Assembly (NCBI RefSeq): GCF_032854445.1
Contig: NC_088295.1
Span: 59,625,249 to 59,689,248 of the forward strand
DNA from: Liolophura sinensis
Lineage: Eukaryota > Mollusca > Polyplacophora > Chitonida > Chitonidae
DNA length: 64,000 bases
Direction of reading: 5' to 3'
The notes under the pieces were generated by a model, which had not been told where the DNA came from, did no database searches, and saw only the letters and a list, made by a program, of their open reading frames with translations. The position numbers and the translations under genes are program-made. Each line of letters begins with the position of its first letter. Position 1 is the first letter of the stretch. This document shows, in pieces, positions 1-12,325 of the stretch.

Positions 1-240
1 TCTACACACGCTCGAGGGATTAGCGCCATTGTTCTGCACCTTGGCTTCCAGGGACTGTTTATTTTTGTTAAAGCCAGTTTTATGGAGTATGCTAAAGTGT
101 TGAATAAGCAACAAAAAAGAGATTATGTGTCTCATTTGATATGAAAGAACATTACCGACAATTCTCACCTGAGTTAATTTGGTAATGAGTGAGGCACTAC
201 TTGGGGTCTTCCTTAGAGTGAACAGTACCTGCGAGAAGCC
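1..240 (-). promoter_or_regulatory. 5' flank of an off-window nanos type A copy
   Basis: Read on the - strand, this is the same ~240-base module found directly upstream of the nanos type A genes at 2300-2540, 7849-8100 and (on -) 21600-21830. Shared blocks include GGCTTCTCGCAGGTA, a purine-rich GAAGACC block, a GGTGAGAATT block and GCGCTAATCCC followed by GAGCGTGTGTAGA. In the other copies the TATA box and nanos ATG follow within ~100 bases. Here they would fall just left of position 1, so a nanos gene on the - strand is inferred outside the window. The module match is seen; the gene itself is not. Confidence 0.7.
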
Positions 241-1115
241 TGCGGTGAAACTTCAGCAATATGTGTCTTGAGCAGATCAAAGCTACCAACACTTGCAGAT
301 TGGTTTACTTTTTTTTTGCTCAGGTATCTCATGGACATATTAGTATTTTGACTTGTGAACCCAAGTAATATTACTATGAACACCAACTTTTTTACAATCA
401 CATGAGCATGTTTGATGCTGTTATTAATAGGACTTAATATAAAATAGTCATAATATACCTCTGTAGTGTGACGCGTGTGCTCTTGGAATTAAGTTGCTGT
501 AGGTGAACCAGTTTTACTGTCCTATATACTTACATGGAAACCAAAAGTGAAGTAAACCCTGGAAATATCACCGGTTATAATTTAAAAAATGCATCTGGCG
601 TAGAATGTGGTTACCTGTTAATTTTTGTTGAAAAGTTTAAGCTGATAAACATGGGATATAATTATTGAAATCGCATCAAATTAACATGATAATGATGACA
701 CCACATTATCAAATGCTAAACAAGTCAAATTAAGGTGATTCTAGTTTGATAAAATTAACACTTGTAAGAACTATTGGGTTGAAGGTCTGACTGTGCATTT
801 TCTGTGAATGGATGAAAGTTTATTCCTCTCAGCTAGGTAAAAAGCGATATAAGAGGCGACATATGTACATATAACAGGAGTAGTAAATTAGTTTACAGAA
901 ATATTGATAAATTTGTATGCCGTAATATTTTCTAATTTACATGGTTTTACTGTTATTTCCTAATATAACACGAATGCAGACATCCCGGGACAAATTGATC
1001 TCAAAAATAAATCCACACACGCTTTGAGGATTAAACACGAGATTAAAATCCTGACTTCCGGTACAGAACTGTTGTCATTTCCAGTCGGTTTCTTTTGCGG
1101 GTACCCAGGAGGTCT
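241..1115 (-). repeat. Inverted duplicate of the nanos A1 distal flank
   Basis: On the - strand, parts of this stretch resemble 6890-7850 on the + strand. Examples are the block around 961-1115, which matches 6890-7035 (shared AATCCTCAAAGC and a following ATATTAGGAAAT), and the block around 640-770, which matches 7190-7290 (shared TTTGATAAT and ATTTGATNNGATTT-like stretches). The duplicated unit therefore carries about 1.1 kb of 5' flank. No ORF here looks real. Confidence 0.55.
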
Positions 1116-1196
1116 TCGGGATAATAACAAAAGACAATCAATGCTTTACCAGAGAGATAAAGTCACATAGCGAATCAGACCATTAATAGGTAATAA

Positions 1197-1558
1197 GTGA
1201 GTGAGTGCTTGGGGTTTAACGTCGTACTCAACAATTTTTCAGTCATATGACGACGAAGGAATCATTAGGGTGCATGCACGTGTAATGTGCCTCCTTGTTG
1301 CAGGACGGATTTCCACCGCTCTTTTATTTAGTGCTGCATCACTGAGACGACTTACCGAAGGCAAGTAAGCCGCCCCGCCGAGCCATTATACTGATACGGG
1401 GTCAACCAGTCGTTGCACTATCCCCTTCATGCTGAACGCCAAGCGAGGAAGTTACAACTTCCTCTTTTAAAGTCTTAGGTGTGACTCGAACAAGGATTGA
1501 TCCTGATCTACCGGTCCCGAAGCGGACGCTCTACCAACTGTGCTATCCGGGCGGTCGG
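1197..1558 (-). repeat. tRNA-derived SINE, family 2
   Basis: On the - strand it starts with a tRNA-like head (a GATAGCACAGTTGGTAGAGC A-box-like stretch, then a TTCGAGTCA B-box-like stretch) and ends in a body with GTCGTCATATGACTGAAAAA. Related copies lie at 31660-31984, 39255-39590 (both -) and 41808-42165 (+). Confidence 0.75.
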
Positions 1559-1559
1559 T

Positions 1560-2295
1560 AATAAGTGAAGTGTTCCGATAATTAGGCTTTGGGTTTACAA
1601 TGCCCCCGAGGGAGGCCTGCTCTGGCGTTAAAGATTTCTGTTGAAAATTTCCTGAAAGGTTGCTTTTGGCATTGATTATATTGAAACATTATTTTTAGAA
1701 GTAGATTGTTTTGATATGTCGTACACAGAAAGATATTATGCGTAACAGCTTACGTTATACAACAGAAAGATTATGTTAGAGAAAAATAGAATTCCATCCA
1801 GGCAGACGGAATTATTTTACGAATTGAAAAATTTACGCCTACTGCAAGCATTAGATTAAAACTGGAAAGTGCATTTTCTAGAAAGATGGAATTACAGAAC
1901 GGTGTAAGAGAAAATTTGTTACAGAAAAATACATTGAATGAATAACTGAGATGTACAAAGTGTATAAACCAAATTGCAACTCGCCACTATTTACGTTTAA
2001 ACTTGTTGCAAGCGCTTTATTCAAAGCTCAAAGGGCTTGCAAATTTAGGCAAAGTTAATTATCACTCAGTACGGAACAAAAGTATTCATATGATACATGT
2101 GATGATGAAAAGTTGTTCAGCAGTTTCTCTACTGTTTGACTAACACGAAGCCATCTGTATTTAGGAAATATTTTGTCCCAGAACATATATTTTGCACATT
2201 AGATCAAGTATAAATTATAAATGTACCTATCTCAGTCTCAAAGTGTTGCCAATTAGATTTGCACAATGGCTTAAGTGTAAACTGATGATGTCGGC
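1560..2295. other. Gene-free AT-rich stretch
   Basis: No convincing ORF, splice pair or repeat family was seen. It is the space between the inverted nanos flank on the left and the pseudogene promoter module on the right. Confidence 0.5.
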
Positions 2296-2299
2296 TTCT

Positions 2300-2570
2300 C
2301 GCAGGTATTGAGTGTAAACACGTTGTCTCTATTCATGAAGACCCCAAGGTGCACCTCACGGATTACCTGCTTAACACAGGTGAGAATTTAGGTAAACTTG
2401 TTTTATTTCACACGTAAAACAATCTCTTTTCTGTTGCTTTTTCAACACTTCGTTAACGTACTCCTTATAAGGTGGCTATAGCAAAAACAAACACCCCCAA
2501 GAAGCCGGGGTGCAGAACAATGGCGCTAATCCCAGAGCGTGTGCAGATTAAAATATATAAACTCCGATTA
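2300..2570 (+). promoter_or_regulatory. nanos type A promoter module (pseudogene copy)
   Basis: This is the conserved type A upstream module followed by a TATATAAA box at 2554-2561, ~80 bases before the pseudogene ATG at 2643. It carries GCGCTAATCCC, whose TAATCC core is the kind of site bound by K50 homeodomains such as Otx or Goosecoid, and a CAGGTG E-box in the ACACAGGTGAGAATT block. Binding is inference; the blocks themselves are conserved between copies. Confidence 0.6.
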
Positions 2571-2642
2571 TCCACTCATAGGCTACATTCTTCTCCAGTT
2601 ACCTCACAGATACCTCCATACTTACAAGACAGTAACAGCGAC

Positions 2643-3254
2643 ATGGAATCCGTCAACAACTACGATTACCTTGTTGAGGGACTTTCCCGACTTGTCCTCA
2701 ATGTTGAACTTTGTCAACTGTGAAGATAACTGTAGTGATCAGAGCGGGTCTGTCTTCTCCCCGTATCCCAGTCCGACACCCAGCCATTCCTCCAGCCGCA
2801 GATCCAGTACAGAAACCTACCCTTGGATATCTCTCCAAGACGAGCTCCGTCAGTTGCTCTTCAAAGACATCAGTAGTCCCCTCAACGCCCTAGACCACAT
2901 CCGCATCACAGAACGAGATGATTTCTTCACAAACGGCGTTGACAGGGAACTAGACGAGTTTGATCTTTACCAGGTCAGACTGCGATCTTCTCCCCAGCCC
3001 TGCTCCATACCTGTTTGTCCCTGACGCACGAGCTTATCCCATCAAAGAGAAAGTCCCAATGAGAAACGCGGTGTGTGTGTTTTGCAAGAACAACGGAGAA
3101 AACTTTATCTGTATATGGTTCTCATCTTCTGAAAGACTCGAGGGGACGAGTGACATGCCCTGTTTTGCGACGGTACACCTGTCCTATATGTGGTACGTCT
3201 GGAGATACAGCCCATACCGTGAGATACTGTCCCCTGAATACCAAGTTCTTGTGA
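2643..3254 (+). pseudogene. nanos: nanos type A pseudogene
   Basis: Collinear with the intact copy at 8193-8798 from the initial [12 protein letters not shown] to the last zinc knuckle, but broken. One extra G near 2678-2680 shifts the frame after residue 12. A net +4 change between about 3000 and 3060 shifts it again before the zinc finger. An extra A near 3098-3102 breaks the frame inside the first knuckle. Both knuckles are still recognisable across frames. Promoter and TATA box are still present, so a non-coding transcript is possible. Assembly error is the other explanation, but three separate indels argue for real decay. Confidence 0.88.
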
Positions 3255-6200
3255 ACATTGAGACAATGTAAACCGTGGCATCGTGGAGTGCATGAATCTA
3301 ATCGGTAGAGCAAAGACGATGGAAATATATTTTGTTTCCGTAGTTACCTTTGCTCTGGGAGAGAAAAGGAACCTCGGCTCGAAAGATGTATTATTCAATA
3401 ACACTTTTCTTTTGTATATACCGAACTCTTACCTGTGTCTATGCTATGCCGATATTATAGAATGTATTACCTGAAAATTTTATGACTTCTATGAATATCC
3501 TTAGTTAAGCACGTCATGGGTATGATTTTATGTTTTGCATGTATTCAGCAAATTGTAAACTATACTATTCTGTATTGCATGTTTGTGTATATCTGCTTTG
3601 CCATATTAGTTTCGGATGATGTCTATTTTATTGTAACACTACTTGAAAATATACAGAATTGATCTACTGTGCTCAATGGTTTTGTGTCTGTTTCTCGAGT
3701 CATACCATGCTCCACGGGGCAGAATCCATTATAATTTATGGCCATGTGGACTTGAGTTTCTGTATCGATCAAGCCCGCATGATTGTTGGCCTGTGGTCTT
3801 TGTGTATTTTGTATGCCTCTAAGGGACACCAATAGCGAATTGTTTGGGCTGGAAGGGAGGGACATACATGTTGGGATTTTCACCGCTTCTTGTTTTTGCA
3901 TCCCGCTCATTATACTCGAGATATTCCATGCCCCGCTCATGGATACGTCTCCCCGTTTTAGTTTTGGATATTCTTCCTCACCAGGTAAGCCAAAATGAAG
4001 CGAATTCATCAGTCATATCTTGTTGACCAGTGCGCGTGGACTGATTCTTAATTACTTTATTTTCCTTCAATATGCGTTCTTCATTTTCTGTCAGTGGTTC
4101 AGCTCTCTTTGGCCTCTTACCTCTGCCTTTCTGTTCCCTTTGTTTCGATGCAAGGATGTTTGTCGAAAATCAAGCCGTGTGGATAGTTTTCTGATAGTCC
4201 CTTACATAGCGCTCTATGGCCCTATGATAACATGTCAAAATGTCCGGCTCGTCTTCCCAGCCCTTGTGCTTTCTCAAAGACAGAAGAAATGATACCACAT
4301 TTAGTTATTTCTCCCATTTTCTACTCGTGGGAAAGCTCCGAGAAATCTGATGTCACTTTCCGTCTTTCCAACAGTGTTTTTGTTCTTCATAGCCAGAACA
4401 AACTCCGATTTTTCCAACTTATCACATTCGTTGGAAGTTGATCCCTTCTCAGGGAATTGCGTGCGTTGTCTCTCGTGGTTGTCTGATTCGACGTCATCAT
4501 TGCTCACAAAGAAAGTAGATGACTCTTAATGTGCAAATAGATTGAATCTTGCTTAAACTGACAGTTGTATACGCCACAGAATGGAATCTGGTAAAACAAA
4601 AAATCACGAAGCAGACGACACAAGAAGCCGAAGCAGTTAATCATTATAAACAGTTTGCCTTTGATAATGGCATGCGGACAGTGTGGAAAAGGAAGTTAAC
4701 TTTTTCTGAGGGTTTAAGATCATTAAACCTCAGCTGTGCATGGAAATTCCCATATAGAAAGACAGAACTTTACCAGCCAGTGGTCACCCAGTACGAAAGT
4801 AGTTCGATCCCTGCGCATATTCAGAAGATGGTACTACGGAAAAATATAGTACGGTTCTGTATCAGGTGGTAACACGCATAGGTATGTGATAAATGAATAA
4901 ACTTGGTTTTTAAAAACAAAGAAATGATGCCGATCTAAATATGATTTAAAAAGAAGATTATGTCTGCACAGTAAAAAGGAAGTGAGCAGTAATCGGTCAG
5001 GACTTTCCAACGCACAATGCACTCTCCATGCAATGAATGTTGGCAAATTTGATCATTTATGGAATGTTGGCGAAAGAATGATTTTCTTCATTCCGTCCAG
5101 TTCCCCAGGGTTCTGTCCGGTTTCCTCCCATCATATTGTTGGCCACCGTCGTATATAGTTGAAATATTCTTAAGTGCGGCGTAAAACACCAATCAAACAA
5201 ATTAATAAAAAGAAAACCATTCCCTCCTGAGGCAATATCTAAACTACACATCAGTTTTACAAGTTCTCGGAGCGTTAAGTTTACTCAAAACCCACTACCG
5301 TCAGTACTGGCCGTCATATTCATCCTACTCTCCTCATACAAATAGACGTACCATAATTATATATTATTCTGGTTGAGTATGCCGTGAAGCAAACAATCAA
5401 ATAGGGAGCGTGCTTTTAATTGGTCTGGAAATATTTAAGATAAACATGTGTTTTTCAGTTCGTAGAAATTTACCCCCATGATGTCCTTGTATGTAGTTAG
5501 ATAAAATGTACACTTGCGATTGAAATATTAGATGTAAACTGCACATTAATTGTCATTTTCCAACCAAATTTACACTACTTCACATATTACAACCAGTCTT
5601 TAATAAATCCATTTTTCGGGATTAAACCCTAGATTCACGCCAGGCCTTATATAAGGAGTGTTTTCGTTCCACGCGAATTACTATTGAATATACTGACGAA
5701 CTGTGAGGCATAATGAAAACAAGGGGTATTATAGTTTTCCAAGAATGTAAACCACTTAGCTGACCAAACCCTTGTTAGGTAATGAGTGAGAGACTCCATG
5801 AGGTCTTCGTGAAAGTAAACATTAGGTCTATTTTTCTTGGTTTAACTACCTTTCGTGAGAATTAGTCGTTAGCTTGTTTTACTACACAGCTATTAAAGCA
5901 TTGCATTTTCTGTGTTGGCATACCAACACCTGGTTATCATCCTTCGCCCAATCTCGCTATAGGCGTGAACTTTCTTTTAAAACCCGGGCATAAAACAATA
6001 ACGTTAATACCCAAAGACGCTAGCTTCAAATTTTATAAACTGTACTTACCCGTATGGTTAGTGGTCAAACTTCAGAGCTTATTCATTTAAAGATGACATC
6101 TGTACAAAGTTTTCGTTTAATCAAGTTTGCTTTTACTTTCGGGTCAGTGTAAACACATGGTAATGTGTAAGGCCCTGATGTCACCGCATGCATGTAATGT

Positions 6201-7845
6201 GTAAACTTAGAAAAAAATGTGCCATCCACGTGTAACCTTGCATGACTCCTAACAGCAGATGTACTATGTACTAGTGATATATTAGTCATTCTACTCTATA
6301 TATATGATGCTTTTAAATGCACTTAATAAAGATTTCCTCCCTTTTGTAAGTCATTTACCCTTGTCATCTCTATATTTCCTTGATAATTTTACTTATACAT
6401 TTGTATATATGTATGACATGGTCTTCTAATTCGTGTTAATATTGCGATATCGTCATTCCAATTAGCTGGATAGCCAATTCTATTTGTCTGTTATCACATA
6501 ACACGTTTACTATAATTTATACAAAGTGTGCGTTATACATCATATGTGGCCTAGAATTCTTGTTACTCCGCTCTGCAGTTGTGTACGTTATGCACACACT
6601 ATAATACATCAGCATATTCTATGTCCTATATTAAACAAAAATTCACGGCTAAAACATAACTTAAAAAAATTAATCAATTCCAAAGCCAGTTTTCTGGAAA
6701 TTATTTTCAACAGAAGCCTTTTAGCACTATAGTACAGGCCCCATGGTGGCTATAAACGCAATTCTTTATTACAGGAATACCTAAGAGAACTTATCAATTA
6801 TTATCTAATAATGAGTTTGTCAGATACATGGCTTTATCTCCCTGGTTCGGCATTATTTCCCCTTTGTCATTATCCCAAACACCTACGGAGCACCATCAAT
6901 GGAAACCGGCTGGAATTCAAAACAGGGAAGTCAGGGTTTAAAGCTAGGGCTTAATCCTCAAAGCTTGCCTGGATTTATATTTTAGATCCATTGATCCTGT
7001 GATGTGGATATTTATGATATATTAGGAAATGACAACATATACATTAAAAAATATTAGGGTATGGACATTTATCAAAATTAATCCAAAACTTTTGTCATTT
7101 TGCCATGTCATTTGGCTAGGTGAGCATAAAACAGTTCATTTATTCATTCGCAGTTGTCATATTTCCCATCCATATACAATGTATATTTTATAAAACTACA
7201 AACACTTTAATTTGATCTGTTTAGCCATTGATAATTGTGTTGCAATAATCTCAGTATCAAATTCGTGCGATTTGAACAATCACATTCCAAGTTTTAACTT
7301 TTCAAGAACAATTAAAACACATTGTACCCCATGTATACATTTTAAAATAAAATATCACTGGTAATAGTTTTAGAGTTTCCTTCACGTAAGGTTTTCTTAT
7401 TTGCATGTAACAGTGAGCAGTAAAGTGATGCACCTACTGCAACGTAATTCCAAAAGCACACGCATCAAAGTAGACATAATTTTCCTTAACATTCAGTCCT
7501 ATTAAAAATTCTAGAGTAGTGAGGTCTAATAAATTGCTATTATCATCACTGCAATTTTTATTGTAATTTGCTGCACTACTTAAGACTTTACATAAACAGT
7601 TAGAATGAAATAAGTGAATTTTATATTACTGACAAAAACAGCGAAGCAATCTGTTCATGTAATTGTGAAAAAATCTTTGGCTGTCTGAGGTCATGCGAGA
7701 TTCACAACTCGAAAAAGTAATATATTTAAAAAACGTCGAATCGAAAACAAATATCAAGTACAGTACCACAGATATAGATGCATTTAAATCATTCTCCATA
7801 TGTGAAGCTTTGATCTGCATTATGTAATGACACAGGTGAAATTTC
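3255..7845. other. Long gene-free interval between nanos copies
   Basis: It begins with the decayed pseudogene 3' flank, whose GGAGTGCATGAAT block matches the 3' UTR of the 8193 copy. Several ORFs of 60-130 codons occur at 3.6-4.9 kb on both strands with no family resemblance. A SINE fragment lies at 5089-5215. A degenerate nanos-type promoter fragment lies at about 5785-5830 (GGTAATGAGTGAG, then GGTCTTC, - strand). The part from 6890 on is the duplicated 5' flank of nanos A1. Confidence 0.5.
5089..5215 (+). repeat. SINE family 1, 3' fragment
   Basis: Contains the family body in sense orientation: GGTTTCCTCCCATCAT, then GAAATATTCTTAAG, then GGCGTAAAACACCAATCAAA. The tRNA-like head is missing. 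Confidence 0.75.
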
Positions 7846-7848
7846 ACG

Positions 7849-8110
7849 GCTGGCTTCTCGCAGGTACTCTTTACTTTCAGGAAGACCTCAAGCAGTGCCT
7901 CACTCGTTACCTAATTAGCTAAGGTGAGAATTGTCGGTAATGTTCTTTAATATAAAAGGTGAAACATAACCTAGTTTTGTTGCTATTTCAACACGTCTTT
8001 AACTTGTATATATAAACTGGTATTAGCAAAAACAAACAGACCCTATAGAAGCCTGGGTGCAGAACAATGGCGTTAATCCCCAGAGCGTGTGTAGATTAGA
8101 ATATATAAAC
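7849..8110 (+). promoter_or_regulatory. nanos A1 promoter module with TATA box
   Basis: The full type A module runs from GGCTTCTCGCAGGTACT through CTAATTAGCTAAGGTGAGAA and GCGTTAATCCCC to an ATATATAAA box at 8101-8109. The ATG is at 8193, so transcription probably starts around 8130. The same order and spacing occur in the other type A copies, which supports selection or recent duplication of the whole promoter. Confidence 0.7.
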
Positions 8111-8192
8111 TCCGATTACCCACTCATAGGCTACATTCTTCTCCAGTTACCTCACTGATATCACTCCATACTTACAAGACAGTAACAGCGAC

Positions 8193-8798
8193 ATGGAATC
8201 CGTCAACAACTACGATTATCTTGTTGAGGACTTTCTCGACTTGTCCTCAATCCTAAACTTGGTCAACTGTGAAGATAACTGTAGTGAGCAGAGCGGGTCT
8301 GTCTCTTCCCCGTACCCCAGCCCGACCCCTAGCCACTCCTCCAGCCGCAGGTCCAGTACAGAAACCTGCCCCTGGATATCTCTCCAAGACGAGTTCCTTC
8401 AGTTGCTCTTCAAAGACATTTCCAGCCCGCTCAACGCCCTAGACCACATTCGCATCACAGAACGAGATGATTTCTTCACAAACGGCGTCGAGAGGGAAAT
8501 GGACGAGTTTGATCTTTACCAGGTCAGATTGCGATCTTCTCCCCAGCTCTACTCCAGATCTGTTGTCTCAGATACACAAGGTCAGCCCAGCAAAGATGTC
8601 CCAATGAGAAACACAGTGTGTGTGTTCTGTAAGAACAACGGAGAAACTCTCTCTGTGTATGGTTCCCATCTTCTGAAGGACTCGAGCGGAAGAGTGACGT
8701 GCCCTGTTTTGCGAAGGTACACCTGTCCTATATGTGGAACATCTGGAGATACAGCGCATACCGTGAGATACTGTCCGCTGAACAGCAAATTCTTGTGA
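8193..8798 (+). CDS. nanos: Nanos homolog, type A, copy A1
   Basis: Single-exon 201-residue protein ending in a complete nanos zinc finger. Knuckle one has Cys143, Cys146, His159, Cys170 (C-x2-C-x12-H-x10-C); knuckle two has Cys178, Cys181, His189, Cys194 (C-x2-C-x7-H-x4-C). This spacing is diagnostic for Nanos, which binds RNA with Pumilio and represses translation in germline and stem cells. The N-terminal half is rich in Ser, Pro and acidic residues, with no domain I recognise; I see no clear vertebrate-type NOT1-interacting motif. The ATG is the first in frame after the TATA box and is shared by the other type A copies. The stop TGA lies inside a GTGAGAG string that resembles the splice donor found after the type B stop. 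Confidence 0.95.
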   Translation: MESVNNYDYLVEDFLDLSSILNLVNCEDNCSEQSGSVSSPYPSPTPSHSSSRRSSTETCPWISLQDEFLQLLFKDISSPLNALDHIRITERDDFFTNGVEREMDEFDLYQVRLRSSPQLYSRSVVSDTQGQPSKDVPMRNTVCVFCKNNGETLSVYGSHLLKDSSGRVTCPVLRRYTCPICGTSGDTAHTVRYCPLNSKFL

Positions 8799-9150
8799 GA
8801 GACGATTTAAAGGGTATCATCATGGAGTGCATGAATCCGTTCAAGGAGACATTGAAGTAAAAGTATTCTGCGTGCCTTCAGCATCAACAAATCAAATGTG
8901 TCACTGATTGACGCTCCTCATTGTGTGTACTCAACTGACTTCCTTTACTGTTGGTTGTATGTCACGAAACTTACTTGTCTTTTGCGTATATTGTCTGGAC
9001 TGATCAGTTGCTTGGCACGTTTTTTGTACAAACTTACTCATTTGCATGCATTTAGCAAATATGTACATTACATTATATTGTATTTTGCATGCTTTTATGT
9101 AAGCTTTTCCACATTACTAACTTGGTGATTGTAACACAAATGTAACTGAA

Positions 9151-9156
9151 AATAAA
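9151..9156 (+). terminator. Poly(A) signal of nanos A1
   Basis: AATAAA about 350 bases after the nanos A1 stop, at the end of an AT-rich 3' UTR. The pseudogene keeps only part of this UTR. Confidence 0.6.
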
Positions 9157-9179
9157 CTTATTACCTATACATTTTTAAA

Positions 9180-11130
9180 CATTGTATCTCGTTCCTGAGA
9201 CCTGTGTCATACGACACGTTCCAGGTTAGGTTTATACACGTAGTACTTTTCAAAAGGAAATGAAACAAACAGATACCCAAAATAAGAAAATGGAACCGAC
9301 TGAGCTCTAGCTTTTGTGCAAACTAGCAGTGTCAAACACCATTGAATTAAGCAAGATATGTGGAATCTTCTCCGAGAGCGTCTTCTCCAGTTAAGGTATG
9401 ACAGCGGAACATCGTATCTATATCAGTTTGCTGGCGAAGAAGCTCCGAGAGTGCAAACATCCACTCCAGTAAAATGTGCAGATCCGTCGATCGCTACAGA
9501 CAAACGGCCAATATTGTGCATTTCTAAGAGTAAGAATCGTAAGAATTCCTGACCCGGACTACCGCAAAAACCTTTCTGGTCTTTACTTAGCCTTTGACCA
9601 AGCTGTGCACAAACCAAGACCGCGCGTCGCAATTTTTCGTAAAATTGTAGACAGACAGAGTCTAAAGGTAATCCAGATACAATACAATCGTGTCTGGCTC
9701 TCTTCAGAGTACTGCCTGTTTGTAATACTTTTACTCAGCTAAGATTCTATGGACATTTTTTTATTTATTCAGGCAATTTCGTTTTAAGCTACAACAGCGG
9801 ATATCCTCACTTGGGGTTCATCACCCTATAATGCATGGTTTGCTTCATCCAGAGAAGGGCAGGATTAGAATTCTCCAGGCAGTATTAAAGTTGTAAATTA
9901 AACTGTTTTTTATTTTCCTGTAACTTTAGGTACAGACTTCGTTGACGCCCATACGGTTTTGGCGTAAATCAGTCGGAGAGTCCCACTGGGTGACTGGCAC
10001 ACGGCGATATTCCCAACACCAACTACTTGCTATCAGCGTAAAGTTAGTTAGATAATGTGGTAAAAAGTTCTTCAAGGTTACTTAATAGCCATGATTTCTC
10101 ATTGCCAACATGTGTCCAGCAAAAATGGAACCCATCTTTTCATAGAGGTGCTTAAGCAAATATTCTCATATTGGCCCAAGGAAATCATACGAGTGTAATT
10201 ATGGCTATTCAACATCAAAGTCTGAAATACTTAGAAAGGGCGTTGTTTAATTGTATCCATCAATTGCATGGATCCGGAAATATATTTATGCTAACCATGT
10301 TTGGTCAAGGAAAGCTATGTTAGGTGACCGATATAACTGATCGCCTTTTATTATTAAATGACTTTTGATTTAACAATTAGAGACATCAAAGGAAAATAAA
10401 TGAAATAATTTTTCACAAACACTAGAAATGGTGTTAAGGAGCGATAATAATATTTTGATTGGTTGGCTATGTGAGAACACGATAGACCTTTCTGACGCCC
10501 TGGTCTGTCCCATATGCTGACTTTTGGGAAACTGGTGGGATTTTTTATTTTTCGGCGATGTAACTTCTCTACAGACAACCGTTTCACAATTTTACGCGGT
10601 ATTACTTACACCTACATTTACAGTTGTGATATAGGTACATGTATTATGTCACCATAGTTGTTACGCGTGAGACGAAATCTGATTGCATCTATGCGTTGGT
10701 TAGAACCGTGTGACTCACTCCTACTAGCGTATACATGAATTATTCGTGGGTGTGGCGTTAAGAGACAAACATAGAAACCAATCAAATTCTCGAATATTTT
10801 GCATGGGCACCAGAACTTTATTGAGCTGATTTTATTTGAAAATGAAAAAGAATCAGCTAGTCTAACGGAGTTGTGGCTGCATCAGAAATACTCCAATCTC
10901 TTGTCATTTTCATGTAGGTTTTATGCAGAATTTTTGTCTGGTATCCTGGCATTTTACGGTTAGCATCGTCGTCTATATAAGAGGTATTCTTCAGTACCCC
11001 AAATGAATCATAGAGGTAAATAAGTCTCCTTGCGGGGCAGATGTGACATCTCAGTTGGAACAAACTTACAGGGGAAAAGGCTAAGGGAAACTTGTCACGT
11101 TCTGCGATAACCTAAAGAAAACAGTCATGT
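9180..11130. other. Gene-free interval
   Basis: Only short scattered ORFs (up to 88 codons) without family features. No repeat family was recognised. It separates nanos A1 from the oppositely transcribed small acidic-protein gene. Confidence 0.5.
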
Positions 11131-11155
11131 TCAAATATGTGGTATGCAGTGTAGT

Positions 11156-11161
11156 TTTATT
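11156..11161 (-). terminator. Poly(A) signal of the acidic-protein gene
   Basis: AATAAA on the - strand, ~225 bases downstream of the stop at 11385. Confidence 0.5.
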
Positions 11162-11384
11162 GAAGCTATACACGCAGTAACAAACAGCATGTGGTCAGTA
11201 ACAGTGTAACAGTTTCATAACATAGCATCCAAACAGAACCAAATACATTTAAAAAAAAGTAACATGTTCAGCAAAACAGCAACAGACCCATAGTCCTTTC
11301 ACCCGTGGAAATACTTTTCTCCTCCAGAAGCCATGTATTGTTTAACCACATCGAGGTATTTTCTAGTCAAACAAATCTCCATTG

Positions 11385-12325
11385 CTAGGGATGAGTATCG
11401 GGAGACACCTGTTGAGCAGCGTCATGGCTGACTTCCGGTGCTCTTATTTCCTGTCCATCTCCGGTAAACCACGACCAATGGAGGTGCGCATGTGCAGAGA
11501 AACTGTCGCCCACGTCGGTTTCCAATCCAAGCCCCGAGTCCTCAGCGTCTAGATTGAACATGGATAAATCAAGACTTGATTCCAGATCACTGGTGAACAA
11601 ACTTTCCATAAAGATTCCCATGGTTTCCAACAAATTCTGCTCACTAGCTGTCGACAAATCGTCGAATCCAAAATCAACAGTGTCATTTAAGGTATTCCCC
11701 ATGTCATAAGTATCTGCAGTGTAATGAGGGGAAATTCTGGGGTTACAACACAATACAGGATACAGGTGGATTTTTATTACACGTTTTTTTCTTATAGTGC
11801 TCTGAGAAGAAAATCTGTAATATCGAACAAAAACACGTCTAAGGTTTAAGAATGGCATTTTATAGCCTGGAAATGAAGAATTTAGTATATGAAAATCTGA
11901 GTGACTCCCAAACTGATACTAATATGAGTCACCGAGTAACTTCCATACATAGATATTTATAGACACCAACGACGTTCCTTTGCTTTTCTTTGATACATAT
12001 AACCTTGTTTCATATAAATGGAGCATGTGTGATTATGACGTCAAACAACCATTCAATAAATACATATATAACCATATTATGCAATTGTATACATACCTAT
12101 GAGGTCAATAAGTTCTGCGTGCTCATTTCCACTGATTGACACGGCAGCTGAGGGTCTTGTCTCTTCTGGAAGCGCAAGGTCACAGGGGAGGTAACATCGT
12201 GGCTCAATCATGAGTGCTGGCTCCGAATAGTGTGACGGATCGTTTATCACCGGGAATCTCTCTATATCCACTGAGTACTCCATACTCGTGTCCACCGTCA
12301 GAGGTGTGAAATAATCCATAGCCAA
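11385..12325 (-). CDS. Two-exon gene, small acidic protein of unknown function
   Basis: Exon 1 is 12325-12097 and exon 2 is 11713-11385, joined across GTATGT and CTGCAG with matching phase (a split Asp codon), giving 185 residues. The start is the first Met of MAMDYFTPL; MDYFTPL two codons later is possible. The protein is acidic, with no signal peptide, membrane segment or Cys/His finger. The C-terminal half has repeated acidic-hydrophobic clusters (FGFDDLSTA, ESSLDLSMFNLD, DSGLGLETD) like those in transcriptional activation domains or docking peptides. I do not recognise the family, and the activation idea is inference. An AATAAA follows the stop. Its place inside the nanos cluster may be chance. 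Confidence 0.65.

Noticed and set aside
1490-1556. tRNA-like sequences at the ends of SINE copies (also near 32083, 39560, 44988)
   Set aside because: They have A- and B-box-like motifs but are continuous with SINE bodies and do not show a clean cloverleaf with an acceptor stem, so they are not called as tRNA genes.
3623-4009. - strand ORF of 128 codons, with further ORFs to 4872
   Set aside because: No family features, and competing ORFs on the other strand over the same bases; composition looks like chance.
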